From Dipylidium caninum (Eukaryota > Platyhelminthes > Cestoda > Cyclophyllidea > Dipylidiidae), in NCBI GenBank assembly GCA_017562135.1, contig QEYB01000725.1:501001-565000 (forward strand): a DNA stretch of 64,000 bases. The letters run 5' to 3'. The notes beneath the pieces were generated by a model. The model was not told the DNA's origin, did not search any database, and saw only the letters and a program-made list of their open reading frames with translations. A program made the position numbers and the translations under genes. This document shows, in pieces, positions 37,101 to 48,391 of the stretch. Position 1 is the first letter of the stretch. Every line of letters starts with the position of its first letter.

Positions 37101-40100
37101 GGTGATTCGACATTGACAGTTGTTGCCAACGATAGTCGACTAAAAATAGTGATGAAATCAAGTGACGCTGAAAACGTCTTGTCAGTAAAAAAAATCAGGC
37201 AACCAGACCTAACTAATGATCTGATATGGAAGATGAGTCCACTTTGCTGCAGAAATGGCTTCGGAACAAGTGAAAAACAATACAGAATCGTTAGCCCTAT
37301 TGTGAATCCATTCAGAAGTTATTTGACCGAGTGTAAAATAACCGACACAAAGCAACAATTACGAGAAACAGTGGAAAATACGCCCAAAAAAGGGGCGACG
37401 GCGTTGAGGAGGGAATGCACTCTAGAAGCGTGTTTTCGAAAAAAAAAGTCTAAACCACGGCAATTGGGTTTTCAAGGACATTTTGTAAACACGAAAGGAA
37501 ATAAACGAACAAAATGAGGTGGGTGTGGTAAAGTATTCCTACTCAGTTTTTCTCCATAATGCGTGCCATTAATCTTAGAATGAAAACGATATATTAATAG
37601 GATTTCCTCATGAATTTCTCCATTTTCGAGTTTGTCCGACTCAGTGGTTTATCAAAATTACATTATTAGGTGATAGGATTGAATGAATCGTGAAGTTTGC
37701 CTAGACAAACTAATTTCCCAATGAGTGTCTGGTAGAGGTCAGATCAGCTCAACTATCCAATCAACTATTCATTTGATGGAGATGTTTAAAGGCGGTGAAT
37801 GCTAGAGAGTGCCAGAGGCACGTGTGCATCAAGATTCCAACAACCAGGTGCTCTATCCACCTGAATTGAATACATAATAAAATGAACTAAGTTAGGATTG
37901 GGGAACCCTTCCTGAGGGACTAAAGCATAACATTAAAAGTATCAGTCCCCATCCGACTCCCCGAAGGTAATTCAACAGGGGCGATGTGAGAAAAGTGTCA
38001 TCCTACTCGAGCAATCTATTCTCCTCCGCTCGGATAATTGGACAAAAATATGTCTTTATACCGGTCTAACACCACTTCCGTACTGTTATTTGCCTTGAGA
38101 GGTCACCAGCTCTTTGACGAACACAAAATCTACATTGTATGGCAGCATATAGCGGTTATAATGCAGCCAGCCGATAGGGTCTACACAAAGAATTTGTTGC
38201 GTAGGCCCGTACAAGGTACGTGACTTTCGGACAGACCTCAAAGGGCGACCGAAGTGGCAAAATCAGGCGGCTGCAATGTAACAAAACGGGTGAATCGCAA
38301 AGGATTGGGGAGACGGCAAATTTCTATTAATCGAGTCACGAAGGGGTAGAGGCAAGTATGACAAGAGGTGACTAAGCAGAGATGCGATGAATGATGCAAC
38401 GGAGAATGTTACAAGAGTATGACAGAAAGTGAGGGCGATAAGCCAAGTGTGGATGGATGCGATCGAACACCCCGCAAGTGCGCACACCAAAGCACCGCAT
38501 TATTTCGGCTTGGTCTGGGCCAGAACACCAACCTACTGCCAACCGTTCTGAGTTTGGCCACTCAAATAACCACCTTCACAGCAGACGGGTTTTGACTAAA
38601 CTCTAAATTCGGAGGCGAGCTTAAGGGAAAGCTCTCTAGACAACAACCTGACACCGACGACCCGTTGCCAAAAGTACGAGAGAAATTGATGAACCGGAGT
38701 ATCTCAAGAGATAGGCTTCTAAAAGTGAAGTGAGCACAAGCACAAAACTCGATGAGAAAAGACGAGTTAACGGAAACACCTTTCTTCTTAATGCATAAAA
38801 TACATAGCTACTATAGCTCTAGTAATTGAAAAAAAGCATTCATTCTTGAGGCGCAGCCTAAAAAGCATAGGGTTCAAACGTCTAGAAGGCAAGTGGCAGG
38901 GTAAAATGCCGATACTACCACTGACCGATACTAAAGTTTACGCTCTTTTCATGATGATCAAAACACGAAAAATTTCAGGAATCGAATAAAACAGCTCTCT
39001 GCGTCTTCAAAATCGGCACGACAGTACGGAAGAAAACGAGTCATTTTGGAACCAAAATCATTCCAAATTAACAGGGGATCCACCCACTTGTGACTGATAT
39101 AGAAGTGAAGTCAACAAGTTCGATAATAAACGAGGTGAAAGAGTTGACGGTTGTCTCGAAAGACTGAAACACATGTCAATAGATCAGAATCTCTTATTGT
39201 GTCCTTCTCCTGTGACCGAAGCATTGGTCACAGGAAATAATGCAAAAATAGGGGGTGCGATCCTATCGACGGTAACAATGACATGATCTGTCACCTCAGT
39301 AAACTGGCATTCGCAATGACATCAGCAATGGTGTAAGATAGGACGTCCTTCCTTCCTTCCACTAACGCTGTTCGCAAGCGAGAATAGTCAAGGAAGACCT
39401 TCAGTGACTGTTGCAATTGCGAAACTATCAAAATGGGCGTGTTGGTGATTTTAATGGTTACGCTGAATCACCCCACAATCGGATACCCTCAAGGTTGAAA
39501 TAATATTGTGCCGAAAACCGGCACATTAGGGAAGTAAAGTTAACATTCTTTTGACCAAACCAAATAAAAGTCTACTAGTGCCACAAGTGTTGAAATGAAC
39601 GTACCAGTAACGCAACTAGAAATAATCAGCTTTATTGAAGGTAATTTGTGATCGCATTTAGTATCTCCTTAAAATAAACTTTCAACCCTGGCAACCCGAT
39701 AACAAGAGAATTTGTTATATATATATAATTAACACAAGTTTCTCTTTATTCTCATAGGCCAGAATCAACATGACAGTGTAAATAGCGTTTTGTCTATTTC
39801 AATAGCTCTCCAAGCATTTGTTAGAAATTACAATATCTCATTGGTGAGAATGTTTATAAGCATAACCCAAGTAAACAGACGTCTCGAAACCTATGGCAAG
39901 GTAAAAGGTGAATAAAAGTCCCGAGCGCAACAGGCAAAAGCATCCAAATTCAGGTCAGCATTGACAACAACATTAACACTACGTTTTGATAAAAGGAAGT
40001 AACCCACAGAAATCTCACTAAGCGGCAGATCTAAGCGAAGTCCAACTCAGTAGGCAGTCAGAATGGATACCTGTGAATTAACAACAAACCGTAAATAAAG

Positions 40101-41932
40101 TCCTGATTTTGCACCTAGCAGACTGTTCCCATCACCGACATTGTGTACAAAATGTACCTAATGCAAAGGGGTGACCCAAGTTATGGAGCCAAAAGCCACT
40201 ACCTTTACACAACGCATTCCGTACAGGTGAGCAATCAAACTCCATGACTTTATTGACACTGAGATCAAATAGCTTGAAACCCAAATGAAATGCTACAACA
40301 TTAAATAAGCGGATATCCAGGTAGTAGAAAATTACAGATCTTTGGTGGTACATTCAAGATGGTGAGGTATACATTACCCTTGATTCGCGTCTACTTCTCA
40401 CTGCCGAGGCTACTACTGTATTTCTTGGGCCAGAAAAAACACCATGGCTTTTAACGTAAGTAGACGAGTACTGGATGTGCTGTCCTTCCGTGACGGAATA
40501 AAGTGATGTTAATTCACAGCAATTAGTTGAAATAATGAGCCAGAAATATATAACAGGAATAGGAAATGGGCAAATGGTGTTACAGTTTTTTTTTATGAAC
40601 AGCAGATGGCCATGAGAGAAAAGTGGAAATGTTGCTCGAAGTTCGGTCTTCTGTTCCTAAACTAGGGACGTCATGTACTATTTGGTGCATGCACAATAGT
40701 GGTTATGTATTCAGGTATAATGTCATCGACACCCAAAAAAAGGAGTAAACCTTAATTACAAACGTCAACCGCCAGGTCGGGGGAATTGCTCATTGGTACT
40801 AGGCTACACCAATGGTCGTTCAAATACTCAAACAACCAATCAAAATAAGTCAATGGTAAATATAGAGATGACACGTGAAAGTGATTGATATGGCAGCTAC
40901 TTAGGATTAAGAGAAGGGTAATTTACACCGCTACCGTTAACAAAGGAATATGAAGGTATTGTTAATTAGACATAGACAGTAGCATCGGAGACCCATTAAC
41001 CAATCAACAACTGTTTATAATCGTTTGGATGGGAACAAGTGAGAAAATAGATAATTAGAAACAACTACGACGTGGAGGACAGTATCAAAAAAATTGGAAA
41101 ACAATTATGGTTGACACAATTCCTATCGAGACCAAAGGGAAAATGTGGAAATGTCGAAGGCGCTAATGACAAAATAAACCCGAATAGTCGACGACACCAA
41201 AATTTTTGCAATTTACACGTCCAAATAATTAAATAAACGATCGATAAAACAATCCAAAAAGTGCCAAATGCTCTTGAACCTTTTATTCCACATAAAATCC
41301 CAACGTTAGAAAGGGTGAATTTCAACAAGGAGACAAAGTTGAAATGGTGTGCAAAATAAAGTAGTTCCTAGTCTTTAATTACCGTTTATAGAAAGCAAGT
41401 TGAAAATCGTATGAATAATAAGCTTACATTTTGGGAAATGGTTAAACGCAATACATTAACAAATAAAGGAAGAGCATACTGGAAAATAAATAACTTCATC
41501 AAAACAGTCGAAAAAATGAAAAAAAAGCTGTTTAAACATCGAAACGTAAACACAGTCAAGCGATGGAGCCGCCATAAGTAGTAGCGAAAAAAATCCATTA
41601 AATAAGTCGAAATTGAATAGGTAGCTGCAAAGAGTCGGCTCAGCCAGGGGAGTGAAAGCAGTAATAGGCAAGGGATATGCTTCATTCCAAAGCAACATAA
41701 TACCGATGGTTTTTGAACGATTCAGGTGATAGAATCAATAATTTATGAGAGAGCAAAATATTCACAGGAATAAATGGGACTAAGAGAGAATCGAAATAAC
41801 AGGAATCAGAAACAAGATGCAAATTCGTCCGTAAATATGAAGAAAGCAAAACTTGCCGAGGTAAATTTCGCCGAAAGATCCGCTCCCGATTTTTCGGCCC
41901 AGCCGGTATCGATTTCCCACACGTAACTCCAT
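28124..41932 (-). CDS. CSNK1D: Casein kinase 1 delta/epsilon-type Ser/Thr kinase
   Basis: Complete. Coding exons, right to left: 41857-41932, 36586-36696, 35655-35847, 32866-33050, 29358-29528, 28922-29284, 28124-28854, giving 609 residues. The start reads [20 protein letters not shown], as in CK1 delta/epsilon. Gly loop [14 protein letters not shown] lysine VAIKLE at K38; HRDIKPDNF with catalytic D128; metal motif [12 protein letters not shown]1-specific [18 protein letters not shown] and [15 protein letters not shown]; then [19 protein letters not shown] and [10 protein letters not shown]. Residue numbers K38 and D128 equal those of human CK1 delta, so the kinase core has no net indel there. 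The tail after about residue 300 is long and low-complexity (Gly-Ala, poly-Gln, poly-Pro), typical of the autoinhibitory C-terminus but longer than vertebrate. CK1 delta/epsilon act in Wnt, Hedgehog and clock signalling. Delta versus epsilon cannot be decided. Confidence 0.95.
29967..29984. repeat. (GT)n microsatellite
   Basis: About nine GT units in casein kinase intron 4. Confidence 0.9.
30625..30652. repeat. (TTC)n repeat
   Basis: About nine TTC units in casein kinase intron 4. Confidence 0.9.
30990..31024. repeat. (GGA)n / G-rich repeat
   Basis: G run followed by GGA units in casein kinase intron 4. Confidence 0.9.
33607..33626. repeat. (GGGA)n repeat
   Basis: Four to five GGGA units in casein kinase intron 3. 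Confidence 0.9.
35486..35528. repeat. 22-bp exact tandem duplication
   Basis: The string TCATGGCCACGAGGCTTTTA occurs twice, 22 bp apart, near the 5' part of casein kinase intron 3. Confidence 0.95.
36550..36577. repeat. AT-rich (TA)n repeat next to an exon
   Basis: TA repeat starting 8 nt inside the intron beyond the casein kinase exon-2 donor (36585). Confidence 0.9.
37044..37517 (+). CDS. Antisense ORF inside casein kinase intron 1, not recognised
   Basis: Open frame of about 157 codons ending in TGA, opposite in direction to the host gene. Composition is protein-like: Lys/Arg/Thr/Asn-rich, with few of the Pro/Arg artefacts of the GC-rich regions. Contains [16 protein letters not shown] and a basic C-terminus ([17 protein letters not shown]). 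Possible acceptors lie at 37051 and 37072, so it could be the last exon of a nested gene. No domain recognised and no clear start (first ATG at 37152). Confidence 0.3.
   Translation, partial: LFSTHSSTPRLAIGENKNDGDSTLTVVANDSRLKIVMKSSDAENVLSVKKIRQPDLTNDLIWKMSPLCCRNGFGTSEKQYRIVSPIVNPFRSYLTECKITDTKQQLRETVENTPKKGATALRRECTLEACFRKKKSKPRQLGFQGHFVNTKGNKRTK
39715..39729. repeat. (TA)n repeat
   Basis: Short TA repeat in casein kinase intron 1. Confidence 0.9.
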
Positions 41933-41939
41933 TGGACAC

Positions 41940-41950
41940 CTTTAGGGGAA
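41940..41950 (-). other. 3' splice site just upstream of the casein kinase start
   Basis: On the minus strand a pyrimidine-rich run (CTTTTTCCCCTAAAG) ends 7 nt before the ATG. Either a 5'-UTR intron or a trans-splicing acceptor. Confidence 0.6.
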
Positions 41951-43166
41951 AAAGCTGAGGAATAACGGCGTGACATTGGCGGAAACGTAAAAGTAGAGGG
42001 TAACAAACAAAAATAGACAAGAACGCAATGAACATCAAAATAAGAAGCAAAGAAAAGAGTTGAACAAATATTCGTACTTGTTCGAGCGCCGAACGGTACC
42101 AAGGAGGACGGCTGACGACCGCCCAGGCAAAACTTACATTGGCCGCCGGTAACCGAACACCTACTTAAAGCACAAAAATTTTTGTCTTCTCAACGAAGTT
42201 TTAATTGCACGTAACCATTGCTTTGCGGCTTTTAGGCACATAAATTCGTTCAAGTTTGTAAATGGTCAAGAGGATATGACTACCAATCTAATACTGTACG
42301 TTGTTAGGAAGCGAAAACACATACTTTACGGAAGTGCTCAAGAATCGAATCGCTTTCACCACTACCAACAATTTTTCCATTCTGTCGCATTTTATTTCGC
42401 ACAAGCGAACCTTTGCCTACAATGCTTGAGGTGAAAATGAGATAAAAGTTGGCGGAATCCAATTAAAAATCTATTCTGTTCCCTCCGAGTAAGGCTAACG
42501 TTAAAAGTGAACTTGTTTCCTCATTAATTACGGAAAATTATAATATGCGTATGTTATTGATCGCTCAAATTTTTCCGTTCTCTCAAAAAATTGATCGCAT
42601 CTTGCTCTATTTTACTGATTTATCAGCTTATGCATCTGCCATTAATTTGACAATGATAATAAAGTCACAATATGAACTGTTTTGTGCTCTCCATCCTGTT
42701 CCATCCTTGATCATCATGGTTGTTTCGTATCTGTTGGCATTTTCACCTTTCGGCCTGTAAATATCCCCCAATAGTGGATTTATATTCTAAACGTACCCTA
42801 CGAGAGGATGAAATATATTTTTTCGGCCGCACATGTAATGAGTAGTGATAAGTTTACAAGTTTGAAACCATACATTTAAATTCTTCTAATAAAATTTACA
42901 AAAAACAATTCCCATAGATTAAATACTGGCCAGCACGGAATCGTCTAAGTTTTGTTCAAGTGTCCTCATACCCAACCGAAATCTAGGGACTGCGGTTTCC
43001 TCGCCGACTGCTTTATTTGGTTTAAAGACTCCTTGTTTCTCAGCTAATGCCGTCAAACACTTTTTTGTTCCAATTTTGTGCAGACATGCTTTTTTGTTTA
43101 AAGTCATTTTTTGTAACGTTTTTGAACTGACGCCCTAATGCTCGAATTGCAAAGTTGGACTAATTT
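41951..43166. other. Divergent intergenic region, casein kinase 1 / MTMR9
   Basis: The two starts face away from each other across 1.26 kb, so the promoters of both genes probably lie here. No TATA-like or other element stands out. A 71-codon plus-strand frame at 42545-42760 has no recognisable feature. Confidence 0.5.
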
Positions 43167-43180
43167 TTTCTTGATTTCAG
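43167..43180 (+). other. 3' splice site just upstream of the MTMR9 start
   Basis: TTTTTTCTTGATTTCAG ends 14 nt before the ATG at 43195. No upstream coding exon is needed. An out-of-frame ATG lies at 43188 in the short leader. Candidate spliced-leader acceptor. Confidence 0.6.
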
Positions 43181-43194
43181 TATATTTATGAAAA

Positions 43195-46100
43195 ATGCCA
43201 GTTGCAGAATATTTCAGCGACGTTATCGTCTGTGGCCCCGACGGATTTCGTCTCCAGGGCAAGTGCGCTGTTTCAGGCGGTAGCATCATAATCGGTGAAC
43301 ATGAGAATCGTTTACAGGTAATGTTTTTTTCGCAGATTATATTCGTTTCCGTTATTTGTCCTCATATTCTCAAAAACACAGATTCGTTGCGGAGAAGTCG
43401 ATCGCCTAATACTAATTCCTCCCTTGCAACCTACCCTTTCTACCAAAACTGGTGCACATGTTGGGATACAACGTCGTTTTGGCACCTCTCTCATGCCACC
43501 ACCCAATTGGTACACGTTGGGTATCGCGACTAAGGATTTCCTCTACTTCGAATTCAGCCTGCCCGATCGGGATAAACAGGATTTACTTCATAAGAGTCTT
43601 TCTGAGTACAGTAAGCCGTCACTCATTAGTCAATATCTGCTATCGGTCATCGATTGCGTAGTTATTCTTTGATTTCTATCTCTTAGTTAAGATGCCAGTG
43701 ATGGAAATGGAACCCTTTTCCCCCTCTACTAAGATTTCTGATGGTTGGGAGGCCTTCTCACTTGAAAATGATTTTGAGGAAGAAATTGTTTCAGGCGTTC
43801 TACGTCTTAGTTTAGTAAATGAAAACTTTCGGGTAGGTGATTTATTTGTTGTTTGGATGAGTTATCCATGTCATGGTCTTTTATGCCATTTCAATATAAA
43901 ACCACATAGGAAGGTATTTCTGAACATATCGATAATTTTTGTTGTTCGGATACGCTTTTTTCTACCGCTAAATCTAAGCCATTTTTTATCTACGATGATA
44001 GCTTTCAGAGTGGTAAGATCTAACTGTTTGCAGTATCTTAGAGAAGTCCGTTATTTTCACAAATGATGCTCTTAAATTAGTTTTTATGGGGAACTTTATA
44101 GAATTGCAAGTTATACATCAAACAACTTTTGCCAGCTTCTTAATTTCGAAAAAGCGTACGGCTTTTTTGGGAAGTAGTTATTTGTAAAATTTCCTCACAA
44201 CGCATACCTATTTCTGATGGCGAGCGTATAATACCTCTATCTTCATTTCTTTGAATAATAACATATTTGATGCTTTTGTCTTTATTAGCCAATATGCCTT
44301 TTCGCGAAATTCGAGTTTTCTAAATTTCAGGAATGATCCTAGGGTTTGTGCGAGATACCTCCTAGTTGAAACTAACTGGACACAATTGCGGGTTACTAAC
44401 CAGAGTAAAACACTAATATCGGTATCTAGTTCGATTCCTTATAAATTAAGCCCCAATTTTCTTTGGCAACTTTTCCAACCAACGTCTAGTCTCGAGTTAC
44501 ATCAATTTTTAGGTCTGCTCTACTTACCCTGAGTTGGTTGTTGTGCCGGCTTCTGTAGATGACAAAGTTATCGCCGAAGCGGCTCTCGGCAGACGTGGTT
44601 GTCGATTCCCCGTGATTAAATACTTTCATTCTGCTAAATCAGTGAGTAGAACAGGATTCATTCGTCCCGAGTATCACTACTGTTAATGTCCTTTCTCTTT
44701 CATGTAGACCATCTTAGCGACTGCTGCGGAATATTCTGGCAAAGTCTCCGGTAACAGTGTTTGTAAGAGAACCACTCAAATACCTGTTTTGTACGATGCT
44801 TATGCATTTCCCTCTTTCACGCACTCAGATCCCTCACAGCGGTATAGGGCCAATGAAAAGCTCCTGGAAGCCATGCTACCGCCCGGAGGCAGGGGTCTCA
44901 TTCTTGATCTGCGCAGTGACAGTAAGGGTAACGATAGCTCCTCCGTCTCCTCAAAATCCAAGAAAATTGGTAAGTAGAACGGCTTTTCTCCCATGTTTCG
45001 GATTCGCAGAAGTGGAGGTTAGGGAATAGGTTGAAGGTAAATCGCTAACTGGGTTTTAATCTGTGAAAGGCGGTGTTTCTTTCATAGAAAAAAAACGGAA
45101 TCGCAATCTTTCCTCGATAATAGAAGCCAATGTACCCAAAAATGCTCGAAAACCCTGGTCTTCGGTTCTATTTTTTAGAGGTTAGTGGTATCTTGTCCCT
45201 TTCCCTTTCCCACTTTTCTTCCTATCTTTTCCTCCTTCCGATCCAGTAAGTTTCCGCCTTTCCTTCCATTTCTGATTATCCACCTCTCCTTTTATTGACG
45301 GTTGTTCTTCACACACGCAATATCCTGCCCATCTGTCCGGCATGTTTTTCGAGTTTCCAAACCTGAGAACCCAGTAAGATTGTGGTTGTAATAGGGCCAA
45401 CCAAACTTTTGCCAAAAGTTTGCTATTTATCGGGGACGAAAGAAAGAATACATAGTTTTAGATCAAACCCCCCTTATTAGGGTGGCATTTAAACTCCTGC
45501 TCCTGACGTCAAAAATTTCCTTGCGACAATCCTCGCCTTGTAATTGAATGCTTTCATGCGATCATATGATTTCGCTTCTTAAAATGCACCTATGAAAGAC
45601 CCTTAAGTCGGAATCTTTATCACGCTTCAGGTTCATCGACGGATCAGTTTGATCAACGTTGGAAAAGAATAGATAAACCTTTGCCCGAGATTGGCGAAAT
45701 CTCCTCAATTTTTTCTCAATTTATTCGAGGTACGGCGTGTTGGACGCTTTTTCCTTCGTTAACCACTTAAATTTGGTAATAGTCTCATCCTCCACACCCT
45801 AGACACTACACGTTCTACGGAAATAGCACCTCAGCAAGCCTCAAGTACATCGTCTTCAAGTACCGCCGGCTACAACTTGTCAAGTTTTCTACCATCGAGC
45901 AATTCGGATTTCTCATCAGCATCACGATCATCCGCCAACACTCCCTTGTGCGACGACGTTGATGACGGGAATGGGGCTTTTGCTGGTGTCAAGGTTAGCT
46001 CACTTGTGTGTAATCTTCGTGAAACAAAACCGATTAATTACTGGACTTCAAATGTGCTCTATGAAGGTTTATCACCCATGTATTTTGGATCGTAATCTTA

Positions 46101-47997
46101 AATAACTTAGCTAAAATCCGAACAAAATGTTTGAACTTTGTCGGTCTCCGGTTTTTTCACTTTTTCACTTGGCCCACACTATCATTAGTTGATGACTAGT
46201 TAACCCCGGACAATAGTGGTTTCTCTGAAATCGACGATATGTTAGCGGTGAAACAAATATACCTGGGATGAATAACAATCTTATTTTTCAGGTGAGTCTT
46301 AAAAAGACAAGTGGGTGGCTTGGTCTGGTGCGCGACAGCCTGGCTGCAGCTGTAGCCGGTGCCTGTGCTCTCGACGGGCGCGACTTGGCTGCGCGTAGTC
46401 AACTGGAGCGCGACCGAGCGCTGCTTCTGCGGTCCGTGTCCGGAAGCCCTGACGCAAAAATGCAAGCTCACTTGGCTGCCATGACACCCAGCGGTGCGTC
46501 CTTGCTCGTCGTCGGCGGGGAAGGACGCGATAGGTGTCTGCTCGTGTCCGCCCTGATTCAAGTCATCCTCTCACCTGCTGTGCGAACCATCCGAGGGTAG
46601 GATTTTTCCCCGTGCCGATTTTGCCACTTTTAATGAGACGCAATGCACACACACAAGCTTTTCTAATCCCTACTTAGAATGACTGCTGATCTGCCCTCAC
46701 CTGTATATCCTCCATCCGACTTTCTTCCCATGTGTTTCATATGAGATCCAACAATCGCGCGTGCTTCTAGTAAAATACGATTTTACAGGTTCCAGGCGCT
46801 CGTACAACGTGACTGGATTTCAGCAGGCCATGCTTTTTCAAGACGCTGCTCCAACCTTCTTCAGCAGGGTGAATCGGGACCTGTTGTGGCCGCGCCTATT
46901 TTCCTCCTCTTCCTTGACTGCATCTGGCAGGTGTGTTGAGATTTACACTGCTAGCTTGGTTTAAGTTGGAGACGCTTGGACGAAACGCTTTATTTACCCT
47001 TCCTCCAGATATGGTGCCAATATCCGAGCTCCTTTGAATTCAATGAGGAGCTTCTGCTTCTGCTGGTTAAACATTCCTATTTCTCTGAATTCGGTAATTT
47101 GTAACCTCTTATTTGATTATTCCCTTTTTATTTCAACATCTGTCAAGTAGAGGCTCCTTGAACTTTTCCTTGGACATAATGTGAAGTTAGTGAACAACTA
47201 ACGGAATTTGATGCATTTCATTTATCCTACTAAATCTCACCATATTTCTAATTTGATTTTTTTTTCGTTTTCGTTTCCATAAGTAAGTTATGAATCTCGC
47301 TGTTAAAATTGAGTTTTATTTGGTTTCTGGCTTCTCCCCATTTCGGGCTCCTATCTCTACTTGTAGGAACTTTCCTGGGCGATTGCGATGAGATGAAAAA
47401 AACTTTTAAAATACCGCAAAACACCATCTCCCTGTGGTATGTTACGAAATAAAGCCTACAAATTCCGCTTGTTGATCGGTAAAATGGTTGCCTTTTTACT
47501 TCCTAGGACTTACATCAATTCACCACAAGTCTTGCCTAAAATCAAAAACTGCCTCTACTCACCCCCTAAGGATGATGCGGATCCCGAATGTACCTCTTGT
47601 TGGCCGTGTCTTTCGCCACAAGCTCTCGTACGTCTCGTCCGAGTTATTTTCTGCACGGTAGTCCCCAAGTGGACATTTTTCTCTGCCTCGAATTTTGTGG
47701 CGGCAGTGTTGCTCTCTCTTTTTAGAACGTCTGGAGGGAGGTGTATCAGCGAGTTCTTCTGCCCTACCCCTGCCGAATTTGGTCGAACCAACGTGAAACG
47801 TTGGCCAGGGTCTATTCGGAGTACAATGAAGCTCTCAGCGAAGCTCAAGAACTTGAAAGGTAAATGGTCAATTATTTTCATTACCAGCCGGTATTAATAC
47901 ACTGTTGCATTATAAAAACCAGTAACACTCGTCTTTTAGAGTTGTGCGGGATTTAATGGAGGAAGCCTCAAAGCGCAATCTTCTGCCTGTCAAATAA
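43195..47997 (+). CDS. MTMR9: Myotubularin-related pseudophosphatase, MTMR9 type
   Basis: Complete, 15 coding exons, 728 residues (human MTMR9 549): 43195-43317, 43382-43610, 43687-43832, 44513-44641, 44708-44969, 45088-45180, 45631-45729, 45803-45993, 46292-46596, 46789-46930, 47009-47093, 47367-47436, 47507-47627, 47726-47859, 47940-47997. Order: PH-GRAM domain, then ISDGWEAFSLENDFE, VCSTYPELVVVPASVDD, RRGCRFPVIKYFH, RANEKLLEAMLPPGGRGL, the phosphatase-like core, FLLFLDCIWQ and YPSSFEFNEELL, then a C-terminal coiled coil. The active-site loop reads VVGGEGRDRC where active enzymes have VHCSDGWDRT. The catalytic Cys is Gly (about residue 499), as in MTMR9, so no phosphatase activity is expected. 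MTMR9 dimerises with and stimulates active MTMR6/7/8. Extra length is a Ser-rich stretch (exon 8) and an insert before the dead active site. Exon 6 is the least certain. Confidence 0.92.
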
Positions 47998-48046
47998 TTT
48001 TTGCACATGATTCTCGTAATTGTGTTATTTTTTTCTTTTGTAACGA

Positions 48047-48052
48047 TTTATT
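48047..48052 (-). terminator. Polyadenylation signal AATAAA of the small minus-strand gene
   Basis: AATAAA on the minus strand 72 nt after the stop of the 48124-48379 gene. Cleavage shortly after would end that transcript next to the MTMR9 stop on the other strand. Confidence 0.6.
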
Positions 48053-48123
48053 ATATTTATATGTAAAGGAAAGTGATTGTCATTAACACTTAGGTCATTT
48101 TTTGGGTCATGAGACGAATCCTC

Positions 48124-48379
48124 CTAATTTGGGTCTCCGCTTTGCTCATTGATCGGTCTTAGAAGAGGAAGACGTAATGTCAAACACATGAATGGAACCC
48201 CCTTACTTTTCACAATCAACGATTTTCTTGGTTATGGCTTCGTTGATACGTTGTTGGAAAGCTCCAAGAGACTTCAAAACGTCCGAAGAGACGGTGATAT
48301 TATTGTCGTCAAAGGGGACGATAATGTGGATAGATTCAGGGGAGCCCGTTGTATCATACAGAACACCCTTGCATTCCAT
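48124..48379 (-). CDS. Small protein, possibly KEOPS subunit GON7
   Basis: Exons 48207-48379 and 48124-48157 (49-nt intron, GTAAGG to TTCTAAG) give 68 residues. The N-terminus MECKGVLYDTTGSPESIHII forms a likely beta hairpin, followed by SSDVLKSLGAFQQRINEAI, an amphipathic helix, then a polar tail. The pattern (short hairpin with a G-x-P turn, helix of about 20, disordered tail) and scattered identities recall GON7, the disordered partner of LAGE3/Pcc1 in the tRNA t6A-making KEOPS complex. This is a weak match and GON7 is usually about 100 residues. Support for it being a gene: an acceptor (CATACTTACAG) 10 nt before the ATG, a clean donor, and AATAAA 72 nt after the stop. Confidence 0.5.
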
Positions 48380-48391
48380 GGTTGGAAGCCT
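48380..48391 (-). other. 3' splice site upstream of the small gene's ATG
   Basis: CCTCCTCATACTTACAG on the minus strand, leaving a 10-nt leader before the ATG. Candidate trans-splice acceptor. Confidence 0.5.

Larger units (their letters stand above)
36697..41856 (-). other. Casein kinase 1 intron 1, GC-AG type
   Basis: 5.2 kb. The exon-1 frame ends ...EIYL plus one G, followed by GCAAGT; exon 2 starts after TTTCAG with GC ACC GAT, giving the conserved Y-L-G-T-D. The phase fits only if the intron begins GC. The nearest GT (at 41852) would leave phase 2 and break the frame. GCAAGT is the known consensus for GC-AG donors. The intron holds a TA repeat near 39715-39729 and a plus-strand ORF at 37044-37517. 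Confidence 0.85.

Noticed and set aside
44251..44532. 93-codon plus-strand frame upstream of MTMR9 exon 4
   Set aside because: The conserved MTMR sequence begins only after the TTTTTAG acceptor at 44512; the upstream part is intron.
47649..47725. Possible extra MTMR9 exon after CGGTAG
   Set aside because: The direct junction 47627/47726 keeps the phase and gives the family-like sequence; the extra piece adds an unmatched frame.
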